Of a stretch of DNA of 64,000 nucleotides, positions 11,632-23,086 are shown piece by piece. Made by a program: the position numbers and the translations under genes. This stretch comes from Carnegiea gigantea. Lineage: Eukaryota > Streptophyta > Magnoliopsida > Caryophyllales > Cactaceae. The DNA lies in the NCBI GenBank assembly GCA_029747015.1, contig JAKOGI010002176.1, positions 41,001 to 105,000 on the forward strand. Direction: 5' to 3'. A model generated the notes under the pieces. It did not search any database. It saw only the letters and a list, made by a program, of their open reading frames with translations, and was not told the origin of the DNA. Every line of letters starts with the position of its first letter. Positions within the stretch are counted from its first letter, which is position 1.

Positions 11632-11871
11632 TTAACTAGCTAAGTTAGACACTGTCTTAGTCTCAATCATAACAAAGTCCATAGGGTAAATGAATTCACC
11701 CACTCGGATAAGCACATCCTCAACTATTCCCTCAGGCAATCTGGTCGACCTATTAGCTAATTGAATAACCATCTTAGTAGGCTTAAGCTCACCTAACCCT
11801 AACGTCTCATACCCAGTGAAGGGAATCAAGTTGACACTGGCCCCTAAATCAAGCAAGGCTCTATGAATAAG
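11632..11871 (-). pseudogene. E1 aspartic protease
   Basis: Minus-strand frame with ALLDLGASVNLIPF: the D-L-G-A-S active-site form is usual in Athila proteases, followed by ELKPTKMVIQLANRS and EGIVEDVLIRVGEF. The catalytic Asp and Gly are intact. One TAA near 11633 separates it from the RT frame, just before VPVILGHPF. The protease would mature the gag-pol precursor. Confidence 0.85.
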
Positions 11872-13848
11872 CTAGTCCACTATAACTATAGAAATAGTAG
11901 GGCAATCGGGGTCCTTATACTTCACTGGGATCTGATGAGAAAGAATAGAACTAGCACTAGAGGCTAAGAAAGCCTTCCTAGGGACATTGGTAGCTCTCTT
12001 GGTTGTGCACAGATCCTTTAAAAACCTAGCATATGGAGGTAACTGCTGAATAGCATCGAGCAAAGGAATGTTGATCTTGACTTGAGAGAAGGTCTCTCTC
12101 ATCTTCTCAACATGGGCTTGGTCTTTCTTCTGAAGCCTATGGAGAAAAGGAGGCAAAGGCATATGGATTTTCTCAGAAGAAGATGGAGAAGAAGAAGAAG
12201 AAGGACCCTTAGAAGGAGAAGGGTCAACTGACTCAGGAGGATGGTGAGAATTAGAATCATTGAGGACACCATCAGTAGCATCCCCTAACTCACTGGATTA
12301 GCCAATCTTTGGAGGTGAAGAAGAAGAAGAAGAATTCTCAAAGAATTGGTGAGGATACCTGCAGGGCTCATTAGGACTTCTAACATGGTTATCCATCTCT
12401 CGACCAGAACAGAGAGATATGACTGCATTTACTTTCCTCATAGGCTCACTAAGGTTACCTGAAGAAGAAGATGTGTGACCCTTAGGGTTCACCTTAGGCT
12501 GACTTGGAAAAGTACCTGGCTTCGTAGAAGATGATGCTATCTGAGAAAACTATTTAGTTATCTTTCTCATCATTCTTTCTATGTTAGCATTAATCATTCT
12601 CTCCACATTATTATTAATTCTCCTCTCAATTTTATCAATATCATTGTAACCAGGAGCAGGTTGAACTTGAGCTACAGGAGGTGGAGGTCTAGGTACATTA
12701 GGTACACCTAAAAAAACCGGTCTCTGAAAGGAACTAGAAGGGTGAGAGATGGGCTGGGAGTTAGGAACCGCAACATTTGGTCCATTACTCCAAGAGAAGT
12801 TAGAGTGACTTCTCCACCCTGGATTGTAAAAAGGAGAGAAATGGTCGTTCTTAGGTCTTTAGAAGGCCATACTCGCCTGCTATTGCCCAGTTGCTAACTG
12901 GTGAGCAAAGTAGGGACAAGCACTCAATAAATGATCTAAGGCCTGACAATGAGAGCAAGACACTGAAGAAGTCTGGGATACCTGAGTCATTTGTGGAGTT
13001 AATTCTTTCAACATGTCTTCTAAAGTAATAATTTTAGACTCTAAGTGACTCACATCAGAGACAGAATGTAACCCACCCCTTGCAATCCTAAAACTTAAGC
13101 TGTCATCCCGAGCAGTTTCCCACTGCATAGTTTTCTCAACTAAATCCTCTAAAAATTCCCAAGCATTTGTGGCGCTCTTAGAAAGAAAGCCACCCTGACA
13201 CATAGACTCTACCATGGTCCTAGTCTGTTGGTCCAGTCCTTCATAAACAATCTGGCACAAACGTGCTTGGTCTAAGCCATGATGGGGACATTAGAACAAC
13301 AAATTCTTGAACCTATCAAAATATTTCCAAAATGATTCCTTATCTAGTTGCACAAATTGATTGATTTCATTCCTTAGCTTAACAGTCTTGGCATTAGAAA
13401 AATATTTTCTTAAGAACAATTTTACAAAATCATTCCAAGAAGTTACAGAATTAGCAACCAAGCCATACATCCAACATTTAGCAGAATCTTTCAAAGCAAA
13501 AAGAATTAATTTCATGCGCACAACATCAATGAGAATATTAGGAAAATGCATCATAGAACAGACTTCTTTGAATTCCCTCAAAAACAAATAAGCATCCTTT
13601 AAGCCAGTGAATTTAGGGAGCATATGAGTATAGTAAGGTCTTAATTTGAAGATCACATTGGATCCAAGGTCAAGTATAGTGAAGTAAGATGGCAAAGCAG
13701 TCCTAGGAGGATAGAAAATCTCACCCAAAGGTCTTTCTTATGCCATTTCTTCTAATTCAAGCTTGGGTTTAGGTTCGAGTTCTAAGTCAGGGTCAGGTTC
13801 CCTTCTAACAAGTCTATGATTTTCAAGATTGCTAACCCAACTAGTCAT
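11872..13848 (-). pseudogene. gag: E1 gag
   Basis: The start is taken at the ATG at 13848 (MTSWVSNLENH), matched by the same context in the sister copy E2 at 24894. The frame runs with a few stops: 13728-13291 holds the capsid-like part (LPSYFTILDLGSN, LRPYYTHMLPKFTGLKDAY, CWMYGLVANSVTSWNDF, LRKYFSNAKT). Next come RLCQIVYEGLDQQTRTMVES and NAWEFLEDLVEKTMQWE (13260-12880), then a CCHC zinc knuckle CSHCQALDHLLSACP. A long Ser/Pro/Glu-rich C-terminal part reaches LLDAIQQLPPYARFLKDLC and CTTKRATNVP (about 12000). Stops lie near 13290, 12870 and 12298, among others. Family knowledge: Athila gag forms the particle and the knuckle binds RNA. Confidence 0.85.
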
Positions 13849-13859
13849 ATAAATCCAAC

Positions 13860-14660
13860 ACCCTCACCAAAGGTTCTAGTTTTGATTTTTTTTTCTAATT
13901 TTTTTTTCCGAATTTTTTTCAATCACAAAACAACAAAATGAATGATAAAACTAAAAACACTATTAAAATAGAAAATAAACAAAACCGAAAACAAAAGCAC
14001 AAACACAAAGAAACTACAAGAAAATAAGAAATAAAACTACACCAAAACACCCTAATTCTAAGAAGAAAATTAAAATAGAAAATAAAACTCCTAAAATCAG
14101 AACTAAATATATAGAAAAGTCCATACAATCACAAAGGACATAAATATAATTTTTCCTAAATTTTTTCTATCCCCAACAGTGCAGAAAAATGCAAACAGAA
14201 TATTAATTCTAAAATTCACAGAAAAATCTAAACAACCCCAAAAATTCCAGAAAAATTCACACACACTCTAAAAATGATGTTGAATCTAGGAAAATATCAA
14301 AATAGCACAAATCACACCAGAACAGGTCCAGAAAATTCAAACAGAATGCAAAGATTGGTGAAAAATCTGCACTGTTAATATTTCCGGATCAGTTTAACCT
14401 TGAATTTTTTTTTACTGCACATAAACCAAACTGATTAGTACTGCTTTTTTTTTCAGCAATGAATAGCATCTAAAAATTGAAATTAAACTAATCTTAACAA
14501 AAACAAAAATCGAAATCAAAATATAAACTAAATTCAAAAATAAGACCAAACTAAACTATTAAAACAAAAATTACGACTCAACTAAAACTAAAAACCAAAA
14601 CGACTCTAACGACCCTAATAATTAAACTACGACTCGATATAACTAAATTTCACAACGTCA
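13860..14660. other. E1 leader between primer site and gag
   Basis: Very A/T-rich, non-coding, with long A-rich runs on plus (T-rich on the element strand) at 13880-13920 and 14405-14450. Confidence 0.7.
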
Positions 14661-14678
14661 TCCCTGGCAATGGTGCCA
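14661..14678 (-). other. E1 primer-binding site, tRNA-Asp type
   Basis: The minus strand reads TGGCACCATTGCCAGGGA, three mismatches from the TGGCGCCGTTGCCGGGGA complement of plant tRNA-Asp that Athila elements use. The differences are all G-to-A changes on the element strand, as expected from cytosine deamination. A short spacer with a T-run separates it from the LTR. Confidence 0.85.
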
Positions 14679-14687
14679 AAAACTTAT

Positions 14688-16182
14688 TGTGATTTTTCCA
14701 CAAGTATACGGTTATCGTCGTAATACTAACGGGTATCGTCCTCAGGGAAGGGTTATGAAATTAGATTACCAAAAATTCTAATTTAATTTAAAACGAGATG
14801 CTAATTTACTAACTCAAAGGTTGAATAATTCTACAAATTAATGGACCAAACCCACCTAAATTAAATCTTGAAATTGCAAACAATCACTTTTTCCGAAATG
14901 AAAAAAATACCAAACTGTAACACGTTTGAGCTCACCAACACCTAACTGTAATTGTTGCCAATCTGCCAGAAACCATGATTCAGCACAGTGAACACAAGTC
15001 GACAACACTTCAAAATAGAGTAGTATAGAATTTCAATCCCAATCTAAGCATAAGAATTAACGGCACCAGGAACTAGATTTCCAAAGTTTAATTTGAATTC
15101 ACAAATTCATGCTCAATAAAATGAAATTGGTGAAACTAAAACCTGGATTTAAAATAAAAATAAAATTGGACTTTGAAACTACAACTTCCACTCCCCTTCG
15201 AACAGATGCAACTGGACCGCAGAATGAGCAAGCAGCAATATGAGTTGGAACCCAAGAATTTGCTCAGTGTAAAAACAAAATTACAATCTCCAATTTAACA
15301 TATGCTCATGTTTGATTACATCAATCCTTGGGACTAAAATTCTGGATGTGAAACTGAAAGAAAATAACGAAAAAAAAAAAAACCAGATTTAAGAATGAAA
15401 AACTCAACTCCCCTTCAACGAAAATTAAGAACTGAAAGCTCTACACTACTGCTCTTTACCCGGACTTTATGCCCGTTGCTCTGCCATTCGATCCTTCTTT
15501 CAAACTCCAAAAATCGCCCCCTGGGTTGCCTTCATTGACTCCTTGTAATCAAAGGATTAATGATGGTAATGATGATGGAAAATGAATGAGGGGAGAGAGA
15601 GAGGGAGTAACGGCTATGGGGGGAAGAGGAAGAGCCATGTCGTGCTCTGTTCTTCGGCTGGGACTGTCGAAGGGCTGAGGAAGACGAAAGAGAAGGAAGG
15701 GGAGGGGGCTGCGTCACGTGAGCCAGGCGTGACCAGTTAAGTGAAAGAGAAATGGGGCTGGGTCTCTTGGGAACTGGGCTCGGTGGAAACGGCAGGCCCA
15801 AAGGAGGAAGGAAAGAAAGGAAAAGAAAGAAAGAGAGAGACTGGGCCGAGAGAGGGAGAAAGGGGAAGGACCGGGCTGCTGAGGATTGGGTGTTGGGCTT
15901 GCGTGTGAAGGTAAAGACAGGCCCGATGGAGAAAGTGAAGGAGAGGAAAGGGATGGGCCATAGCTACTACCGGGCTTGGGCCGTGAGACTTGAATTGCTT
16001 CCTTTTTTTTTTTTTTTAATCTTCTCTTGGTCCAAACATTGGATTGCTTTATTATTTTTTTTTAAATTTTCCAACCCCTACAAAATAAATAAAAACATAT
16101 TAAAATTCTAATTTAACAATTTATTCTGAGCAAATATTAGACAGTAAAAGGGTATAAAAACATAACAATTTTAGGCTGAACA
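14688..16182 (-). repeat. E1 5' LTR, about 1.5 kb
   Basis: The inner end starts TGTGATTTTTCCAC on plus, next to the primer site. The outer end is taken at GGCTGAACA (16182), because homology to the integrase of the second Athila copy begins immediately afterwards; this gives TG...CA ends. A GA-rich, more GC-rich block at 15580-15970 would be transcribed leader sequence. The sister LTR is not in the window, so the ends are inferred from context. Confidence 0.7.
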
Positions 16183-16640
16183 CTTATGGACATCTTGAAA
16201 AAAAGTAGGCCAATAAAATCACCCTAAAGTACTTTAGCTGTAGTCATTTTCCCAATAAAGTGCCCTTCATAGGCCTAGTTATGGTTAACAGATAGGATAC
16301 TCCTAACCTCATGGCCGGGGACACAATTCCTAATAATTTGATCAGAGCCGTATTCAAATAGGTAAGGATCGTCCCATGTATAAAACTGTAATAAATGAAA
16401 AGATCTATCCCTATAATGCTTATTCCAACCATTAGGAATCTTACCAGTTATAAGATGATTCATCATATCAGCATACCCAGGGCCAGACTGAAACACAAAC
16501 AACTGCTCATTATGGAAGCACTCAAAAATAGGGTCATTAGTACACTAAGCATAAATAATCCTAGACAGGTGGTCAACAACAGGGTTTTTAGAACCTTTCA
16601 TATCTCTATTCTCACAACCAAACTCCTGCAAAAGAAGCAT
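16183..16640 (-). pseudogene. E2 integrase N-terminal region
   Basis: The frame 16502-16275 holds PGYADMMNHLITGKIPNGWN, WDDPYLFEYGSDQIIRNC and PGHEVRSILSVNHN. It aligns with E1 at 9540-9710. Past a stop it continues as GHFIGKMTTAKVL to about 16200, then homology to E1 stops at about 16183. The rest of the integrase should lie beyond the far end of E1, left of the window. Confidence 0.75.
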
Positions 16641-17960
16641 CCATCTCACAAGCATGGGCTTAGTATCCCTCTTTGAAAGAAGGTACTTAAATGCAGCATG
16701 ATTAGTAAAGCCAATGATATGAGGACCAATTAGTTAAGCTCTAAATTTTCCAAAAGCAAAGACCACAGCTAAAAACTCTTTCTCAATTACAGGACAGTTC
16801 ATCCGTGCATCAATTAATGTGTGTCTAGCATATTAGATCACGTGGAGTTTCTTATCAATGAACTTTCCCGAAACAACCCCAATGATATATTTAGAAGTAT
16901 CACACATCAATTCGAAAGGCTCATCCTAGATGGGTGGATGCAGAATGTGGTAAATGGTTAGGGCTTCCTTCAACTTAGTTAAATGCCTCCCAACAGTCCT
17001 AAGAGAAGTGAAAGGGCAAATCCTTACCTAGAAGGTTAGACAGGGGCTTAACAATCTTGTTAAAATCCTTAATAAATCTACGATAAAATCCAACATGTCT
17101 AAGAAAAGACCTGACATCTTTCACACAGGTGGGAGAAGGAGGATTAGCAATCATATCAATCTTAGCCTTATCAACCTCAAGGCCATCAGTAGATATAACA
17201 TAGCCTAAGAGAATCCCCTTTTTCACCATAAAGTGACATTTTTTCCCAGTTCAAAGTCAAATGTTTCTCCTTACAGCTCTTTAAAACTTTTCCTAAACTG
17301 GTCAAACAATCATCAAAATAAGACCCAAACATAAAAAAATCATCCATGAATATCTCCATATGGTGTTTTACCAAATCAGAGCCTATAGAAATCATACGTC
17401 TTTGAACAGTAGCAGAGGCATTGCATAAACCGAATGGCATCCTCCTAAAGGCATAGGTGCCAAAAGGACAGGTAAATATAGTCTTCTCCTAATCCTCAAG
17501 AGCAATAGAGATCTCGGTATAACTAGAGCAACCATCAAGAAAACAGTAATATGGATACCCAGGTAACCTCTTTAACACCTGCTCCAAGAAAGGGAAGCAA
17601 AAATGGTCCTTCTAGGTGGCAATATTTAGTTTCTTATAATTAGTTGAAACGGTCCACTCAGACTGGACTTGAGTTGTGATTAAATTGTTATCATTTCTCA
17701 TTTATGTAATACTGATCTTCTTAGGGACTACCTAAATAGGACTAACTTGCTTGCTATCAGAAGCAGGATAGATGATCCCATGGTCCAACCACTTCAACAT
17801 TTTCTTCCTAACTACCTTTTATAGAGTCAGGTTCAACCTCCTCTAATAGTTCTGGTAAGGCACAGCTCCGTCCTCTAAATGGATCCTGTACTGCATAATA
17901 GTAGGAGCAATACCCTTGATATCCTCTAAGGTCCATCATAACCCTTCTTTATTCTCCCTA
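16560..17960 (-). pseudogene. pol: E2 reverse transcriptase-RNase H, decayed
   Basis: Same domain order as E1. RT: MPFGLCNASATVQRRMIS and MEIFMDDFFMFGSYFDDCL in 17440-17186, so FMDD is kept. The connection region, GYVISTDGLEVDKAKIDMI to LRHVGFYRRFIKDFNKI, is in 17229-16999 in another frame. RNase H and linker (NPVVDHLSRI) follow to about 16560. Upstream, RT fingers are recognisable in pieces to about 17960 with several stops. At least three frame changes make it non-functional. Confidence 0.8.
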
Positions 17961-17979
17961 AGTAACTTAAGCAATTTTT

Positions 17980-18778
17980 CCTCTTAGTCCTAGTCTAAAT
18001 CAGATATAATAATGGCAGGTAAAGACTAATTAGGACCCAAAAAGAATACTTATCAGAATCAGGTAGAGGCTTTAGATTAAGTGAAATAACAGAAGCATCA
18101 TAGATAGAAACAATATCAGTAATAAAGACCACATAGCACTTATCAAAGTCAAATACATCATACTCGTGCTCATCATCCCTAGAAAAGGACTTATATTCAA
18201 TAGAAAACTTGTCCACATACTCAAACCCTAACTCATCATAAGAAACATCACCTACCCTATTAAGGGTAGAATGATCCATATCGCAAAACCATCAGCCTAT
18301 TTTTGTAAATTAACAATATTCAAGTCAAGACTTATATAGCCAAAAGACAGTTTCATCATACTATTCCTACAGTTAGTCAAAGCATTGGATGTAGCTAAAA
18401 AAGGATGTCCCAAAATCACAGGAATATGCGACTCAATATTAGGTACCCTCTCAGTATCAAGTACCATAAAGTCAATAAGAAATATGAATTCATCTACCTT
18501 AATAATCATATGCTCCACAACATCTCTAAGAAGTCTAGTAGAGCTATCAGCTAACTAGTGGACAATCTTGGTCGGTATCAACTCACTTAGTCCAAGTCTC
18601 TTATGCAAAGTGAATGGATGTTCACACTAGCTCTCAAATTCAGTAAAGCTCTATCAATAGTCTGGTCACCTATCAGTATAGAAATGGTGTGACAACCTAG
18701 GTCCTTATACTTAACAAACATCTGACTAGAAACTATGAAGCTGACATTAGAGGCTAAGAAAACTCTTTTGGGCATAGT
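17980..18778 (-). pseudogene. E2 protease and gag C-terminus (left of the solo LTR)
   Basis: From the right: MPKRVFLASNVSFIVSSQMF (18775-18716) is the gag/protease linker, followed by the active-site region reading LLNLRASVN where E1 has LLDLGASVN. Both changes (Asp to Asn, Gly to Arg) fit single G-to-A changes and remove the catalytic Asp and its Gly. Next is GHPFLATSNALTNCRNSMM (about 18415-18355), then an acidic linker with YKSFSRDDEHEYDVFDFD (18279-17995). The frame is cut at 18778 by the inserted LTR and resumes at 23087. Confidence 0.8.
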
Positions 18779-18783
18779 AGTTG
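18779..18783. repeat. Target-site duplication AGTTG, left copy
   Basis: AGTTG directly precedes the TGTAACATCC end of the solo LTR. The same five bases follow its other end at 23082-23086. Confidence 0.9.
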
Positions 18784-21059
18784 TGTAACATCCCCAGCCC
18801 CTACAGCCAAGAATGCTATGTTTTCTTACTTTCTATTAAATTTCTGGGGCGAAACGGATAGAGTTTCCCCTAAAAATTGACCGTTTCTAGGCTAAAAGCC
18901 TTACAATAAACCCCTGCAAATCAACGGAAGCATAAAACATTAGAAAGAAGCTCAATGGCTACACACCGAAGTTCATAACTCAACGAGCAACCCGCTTGGA
19001 GTACACCAAACAGAATAGTTCATTAATACAGGAAAAGTAAAAGATACAACTCAACGGTTCACACAACCGAAGTACTGGGGTTTACATCCCAAAAAGTAGC
19101 TGATTTCAACTAAAAAGACAATTGGCTAATAATAAGATGGTTGGCACACATAGCCGTACAGAGTGACATTTATACCATATGCATTACATGAACTAGAATA
19201 CTTGATTTACATACATTTACAAACTAAGAATACGTTATATTACATCATTAAACTCATGATTCTACTTCTATATGGCACACATAATTCTTTTTCAACCAGG
19301 GGTGAACTTTAACTCTGCATAAGTGGCTTGACTTCCACCTGTCATAAGAAAATTCTTGGAAAAAAGGGAAAAGAGTAGTGGGATGAGCAACCACATGCTC
19401 AGTGAGGGTTCCTCGACCCCTTAAAACCAAAAGCATTGCAGATAATAATATCTTTAATAGTCACATATCACATATTCATATTTTACTATCATATTAGACA
19501 TTCGTAAAACCCTTATACAAGGTCTACTATTCAAAAACTTCATTTTTATCGCTCAAACTCATTTTTAGGCTCCTAAATAACCAACTTCTTAAAAATCAAG
19601 CACTCAAATCACATAGGCAAGCAACGAGGCTAAGCACATGAACTTTCTTTTTCACAAACATAACTACTTAGCATTCCATTCAAACTATAAATGAAACCTC
19701 ATTCATATAATGTACACATAAGGCTGTCGCTTTTCATAATCATACTTTTCTTGGCATTTCATTCATATGATATGCATGAGCCACACATTTCGAGTCTTAA
19801 TCAAACCTCATTCATAGGGTATGTATGAAATATGCTCATAAGGCTTTCTTTTTCATATTCGTATTTTACATGTCATTCATAAGTTATACTTGGAATGTGC
19901 ACATGTCATACATAGGAAGCTTTCTATTCTTTTTACTGAAAATACTTCATTAAGCCTCTTGAGGCTCATAAAAACTCTTCTTTTAGCCTCTTGGGCTCAT
20001 ATTTATTAAAAGAGATCTCTTTTATATCGGTCGTATACTGACCCTTATAAGCCTTTTATGTTTCATTCATCTGCCATCTTAATGGCCCCTAAAAGCTTTC
20101 TTTCTTAAACACTTGAAATGCCATAATGCCGACTGCTTTTCTTCACTTATTAGGAAAATATATCTGGCATAAGATCAGTACAGGGTGCTGATTGGGTGAG
20201 ATTTATTCTCAACCCCATAGTGAGACTGAACGCTCACACTTAAGCTCTTACTCCCGGGATGGCTACATATAACATATCGGACCATTACCCTCGTCAGGGT
20301 CTTCTAGGGTTTCCTAGTACCAAGACTTATCTCCTAGGCTAACATCATTCATATCATATTGTCTGAAGCATATTATCTTAGCCAATTTAAAGCGAATGGG
20401 CCATAACGGCTAATAATTTTGTTGCCTCTCATAGCGAAATCCCTTTTCATACATCGCACTTTCTTTTTATTCAAATTCTTTAGGGGTTCCCCTGTTCAAG
20501 CGAGTTCACTCCCAAAACGAAGTTCGTATAGCTAAAATAGGCCATTGATTGCTAATAGTCATAGCTACTATTGTTTTGAAACGTGAGAAACATCCTCTTT
20601 TAAAACAACACCTTCATAAGCATAATGCATCTTAATAAAATAAACGGGAAGGGATTTACATATAACACATTCAAGTACTTCATAATCATTTCAACATAAT
20701 GAGCAACACACAACCTCGCAATCCACACGATTGCAATAATCACAACCCAGACTCCCTCCTCACATAGCAACCGACCACAGGACCTCGAACCACTCATAGT
20801 TCTGCCTCAGGCCATCCAACTACCATCTTAGTTTTCAATTCCATAATCATAGCATATTATCATAAAAGTTATATGAATTAGCTACGTATAAACTTACCGA
20901 GTGAGCAGCCATTATCCAGCTATGCGTTATGGTATATTTATAAACACATACGCATATATCTATATTGCATTAACTTGAAATAAGTACTTTTACTTAATGG
21001 GCTGAAATAAACTCACGAGGCATGAAACTCGCCTACATTCATAACTCACAAATAGGAGG

Positions 21060-22100
21060 TAAGCATATCAAGTTCATATCATTCTCAAAGCATGGCTAAC
21101 CTGCTTAACATACATTGTTTTAAGACATTCGTAGGTTGTTTCGATAATGTCTTCAAGCATGGATCAACTAATTCAACATACAATAACTTAAGGCATGTTT
21201 AGGACGATTCGAATGCTACTTTCAAACATTGATTAACTAACTTAGTAAGCATCAATTCAAGACATACTTAGGTTGATTCAGGAGCAACTTCTAAATGTGA
21301 CTTAGCTAGCTTAGCAAGTATCAGTTCAAGCATGACTTGACTAATTTAACATTCATCGATTTGAAGCACATATAAGTCATTTCGAAGCTTACTTTTAGAC
21401 ATAATTGAACGAACTTATTAGGGAATGAATCAACGTGTACTTAGGTTATTTTAAGGGTCACTTTTCAACATGAACAAACTTAGCGAGTGTCAACTCAAGG
21501 CTTATTTAGGTCGTTTCTAAGGTTAACTTTAATCAGGAGTTAATCAATTCAGCATACATTAGCTTAGGGCATCGTTTAAAAACATTCTTCAATTATTTTT
21601 GGAGCTACTTTTAAACATGAATCAATCAAATTAGCCTGTTTCGACCTTAGGTGCTCTTGCGTCACTTCAAACATACATAAATTATTTCCAAAGCTACAAG
21701 CATGATTTAACTAAATATGCAGGCATCGATTCGAGGTGTTCATTTATTGTTTCGAAGTCATTATTTAGGTATAAATTAACCAACTAAACAAGCATCGAAT
21801 CGAAGTGTTCATATATCATTTCAAAGCTACTAATAAGGCATGGATTAACTAATTAAGCAAGCATCGAATCAGGGTATTCATATATCATTTCGAAGCTACT
21901 AATAAGCATGTATTAGCTAGACTAACATATACCGATTCGAAGCCATTTTCAAGGTTAATTTACTAAAATTAACATATATCAATTCAAGGTCACTTTCGAG
22001 TATTAATTAACTAAACTAACATTTAACAATTCGAAGTCATTTTTGGGCATAAACTAACTAAATTAACATGCATCGCAACTTAAAGGTTAAAACAATTTCG
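21060..22100. repeat. Degenerate ~75-bp tandem array inside the solo LTR
   Basis: About a dozen loose repeats of a unit like AACTAACTTAGCAAGCATC, followed by GATTCAAG, then ACATACTTAGGT and TTTCGAAGCTACTTTTAA. Spacing is irregular at about 65-85 bp. It occupies the place in the LTR where B-family LTRs carry a 60-bp array. Confidence 0.75.
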
Positions 22101-22139
22101 AAACTACTAATACTTAGGAGGCGAAAAACACCCACCTCG

Positions 22140-22650
22140 ATTCCATGCTAGAGGACCCGATTATGGCTTTTGGGACTCGATTTGAAAGCTTCAAACTAGG
22201 AATTCGACCCCCTTCTTGCAGTTGCGCCCCAAACCACGTGAAATCGGACCCCCAATTCGACCCATTCTGCAACCCAGTTCGAATTAGCCTTGCTCGATCT
22301 GATCCTAGCCCTCTTTTGGTTGTGCCTCATCACTGGCATCACACCCCACCCGATCCTAGTCGCCGGCCTCAATCACGACAATCGCCGACAACAGGTTGCG
22401 GTTTTTTGAGCCCCTTTTCGTTTAGTTCCTCTCACTGGGTCTCTCTCTTCCTCTTCTCGCTGGTGGTTGCGCCCGAGTCCGGCCGCACTTCCGTCATTCC
22501 GGCCACCAGCACCATCAACCTCCCCTTCTTACTCCCTCTCTCTCCTCTGGTGGTGGGCGGGGGTTTGGGGTAGCAGGGAAGCCCCCCCTCTCTCTTCGTC
22601 GTGTCTTTCCCAAAAAAACAAGGGGCTTTAGCCCCTTATGTTCCTTTTTC
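22140..22650. other. GC-rich block near the solo-LTR end
   Basis: A locally GC- and CT-rich stretch that is open for 142 codons on plus. It lies in the same relative position as 35600-36150 and 50930-51510 in the B LTRs, where the open frames differ. I read it as transcribed LTR leader sequence and not a gene. Confidence 0.6.
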
Positions 22651-23081
22651 TTTTCCTTTTTTTGGGTTTCATTTGGGTTTAAAAGCTCAGTCAACTAGAA
22701 TCGCCAGTCCAATCTCGTACCTCTTATTCTAAACCCAATCGTTAATATAATCGCTCATCGATCATTCGTGCCTAAATACGTCAAGGTTCTATTTTAATAA
22801 ACCTCAAGACTAATTCTAAGGTTAACAATCTACTCGCATTTGAGAAACAACTAAATAAATCGAATAACGACTAAATTAAACTATCGATATAATTTAATAG
22901 CACAAATAGCACGAATTAACCTTAAAATCAATAATAGCAATAATAATTCTTTTTAATAAAATTATCGCTCACATAAGCATATCGATACTAATTTAACTCA
23001 TATGGTTAATAAAAATACGAATTTTGTAACGTAGAAAGTAAGGCAGCCAACTTAAAGTAAAATAAAGGTGCAGGTCTTACA

Positions 23082-23086
23082 AGTTG
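23082..23086. repeat. Target-site duplication AGTTG, right copy
   Basis: Direct copy of 18779-18783. E1 at about 11985-12005 is an unoccupied paralogous site, with uninterrupted coding sequence across this point. Confidence 0.9.

Larger units (their letters stand above)
8586..16182 (-). mobile_element. Athila-lineage Ty3/gypsy element E1 (3' end missing)
   Basis: Minus-strand order from the right is: 5' LTR (14688-16182), tRNA-Asp-type primer site, leader, gag, protease, RT-RNase H, integrase. The RT/RNase H block with FLDGYSG, FTCPFG, RRMPFGLCNA and FMDD, and the DLGASVN protease, are typical of plant Athila elements. The 3' LTR and any envelope-like region are not in the window: coding homology stops at about 8586, where the Tat-like LTR begins. 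The simplest reading is that E1 was interrupted by the Tat-like element and continues to the left of the window. Confidence 0.85.
18784..23081 (-). mobile_element. 4,298-bp solo LTR, related to the B family
   Basis: It begins TGTAACATCCCC and ends GGTCTTACA, with perfect 5-bp duplications outside. It has no second LTR, primer site or internal genes. Words such as GATGAGCAACCACATGCTCA near 19382, and the arrangement of internal blocks, match the LTRs of element B (for example 32140-32160), so it is a relative of that long-LTR gypsy family. Strand is assigned by that match. It sits exactly inside the E2 gag reading frame. A solo LTR forms when the two LTRs of a full element recombine and delete the interior. 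Confidence 0.9.

Noticed and set aside
15752..16111. 119-codon Lys/Arg/Gly-rich plus ORF
   Set aside because: GA-rich block of the E1 LTR, antisense to the element; composition alone explains it.
22145..22573. 142-codon plus ORF, Pro/Ser-rich
   Set aside because: Lies in the GC-rich end of the solo LTR. The matching places in the B LTRs do not keep this frame, so there is no evidence of coding.
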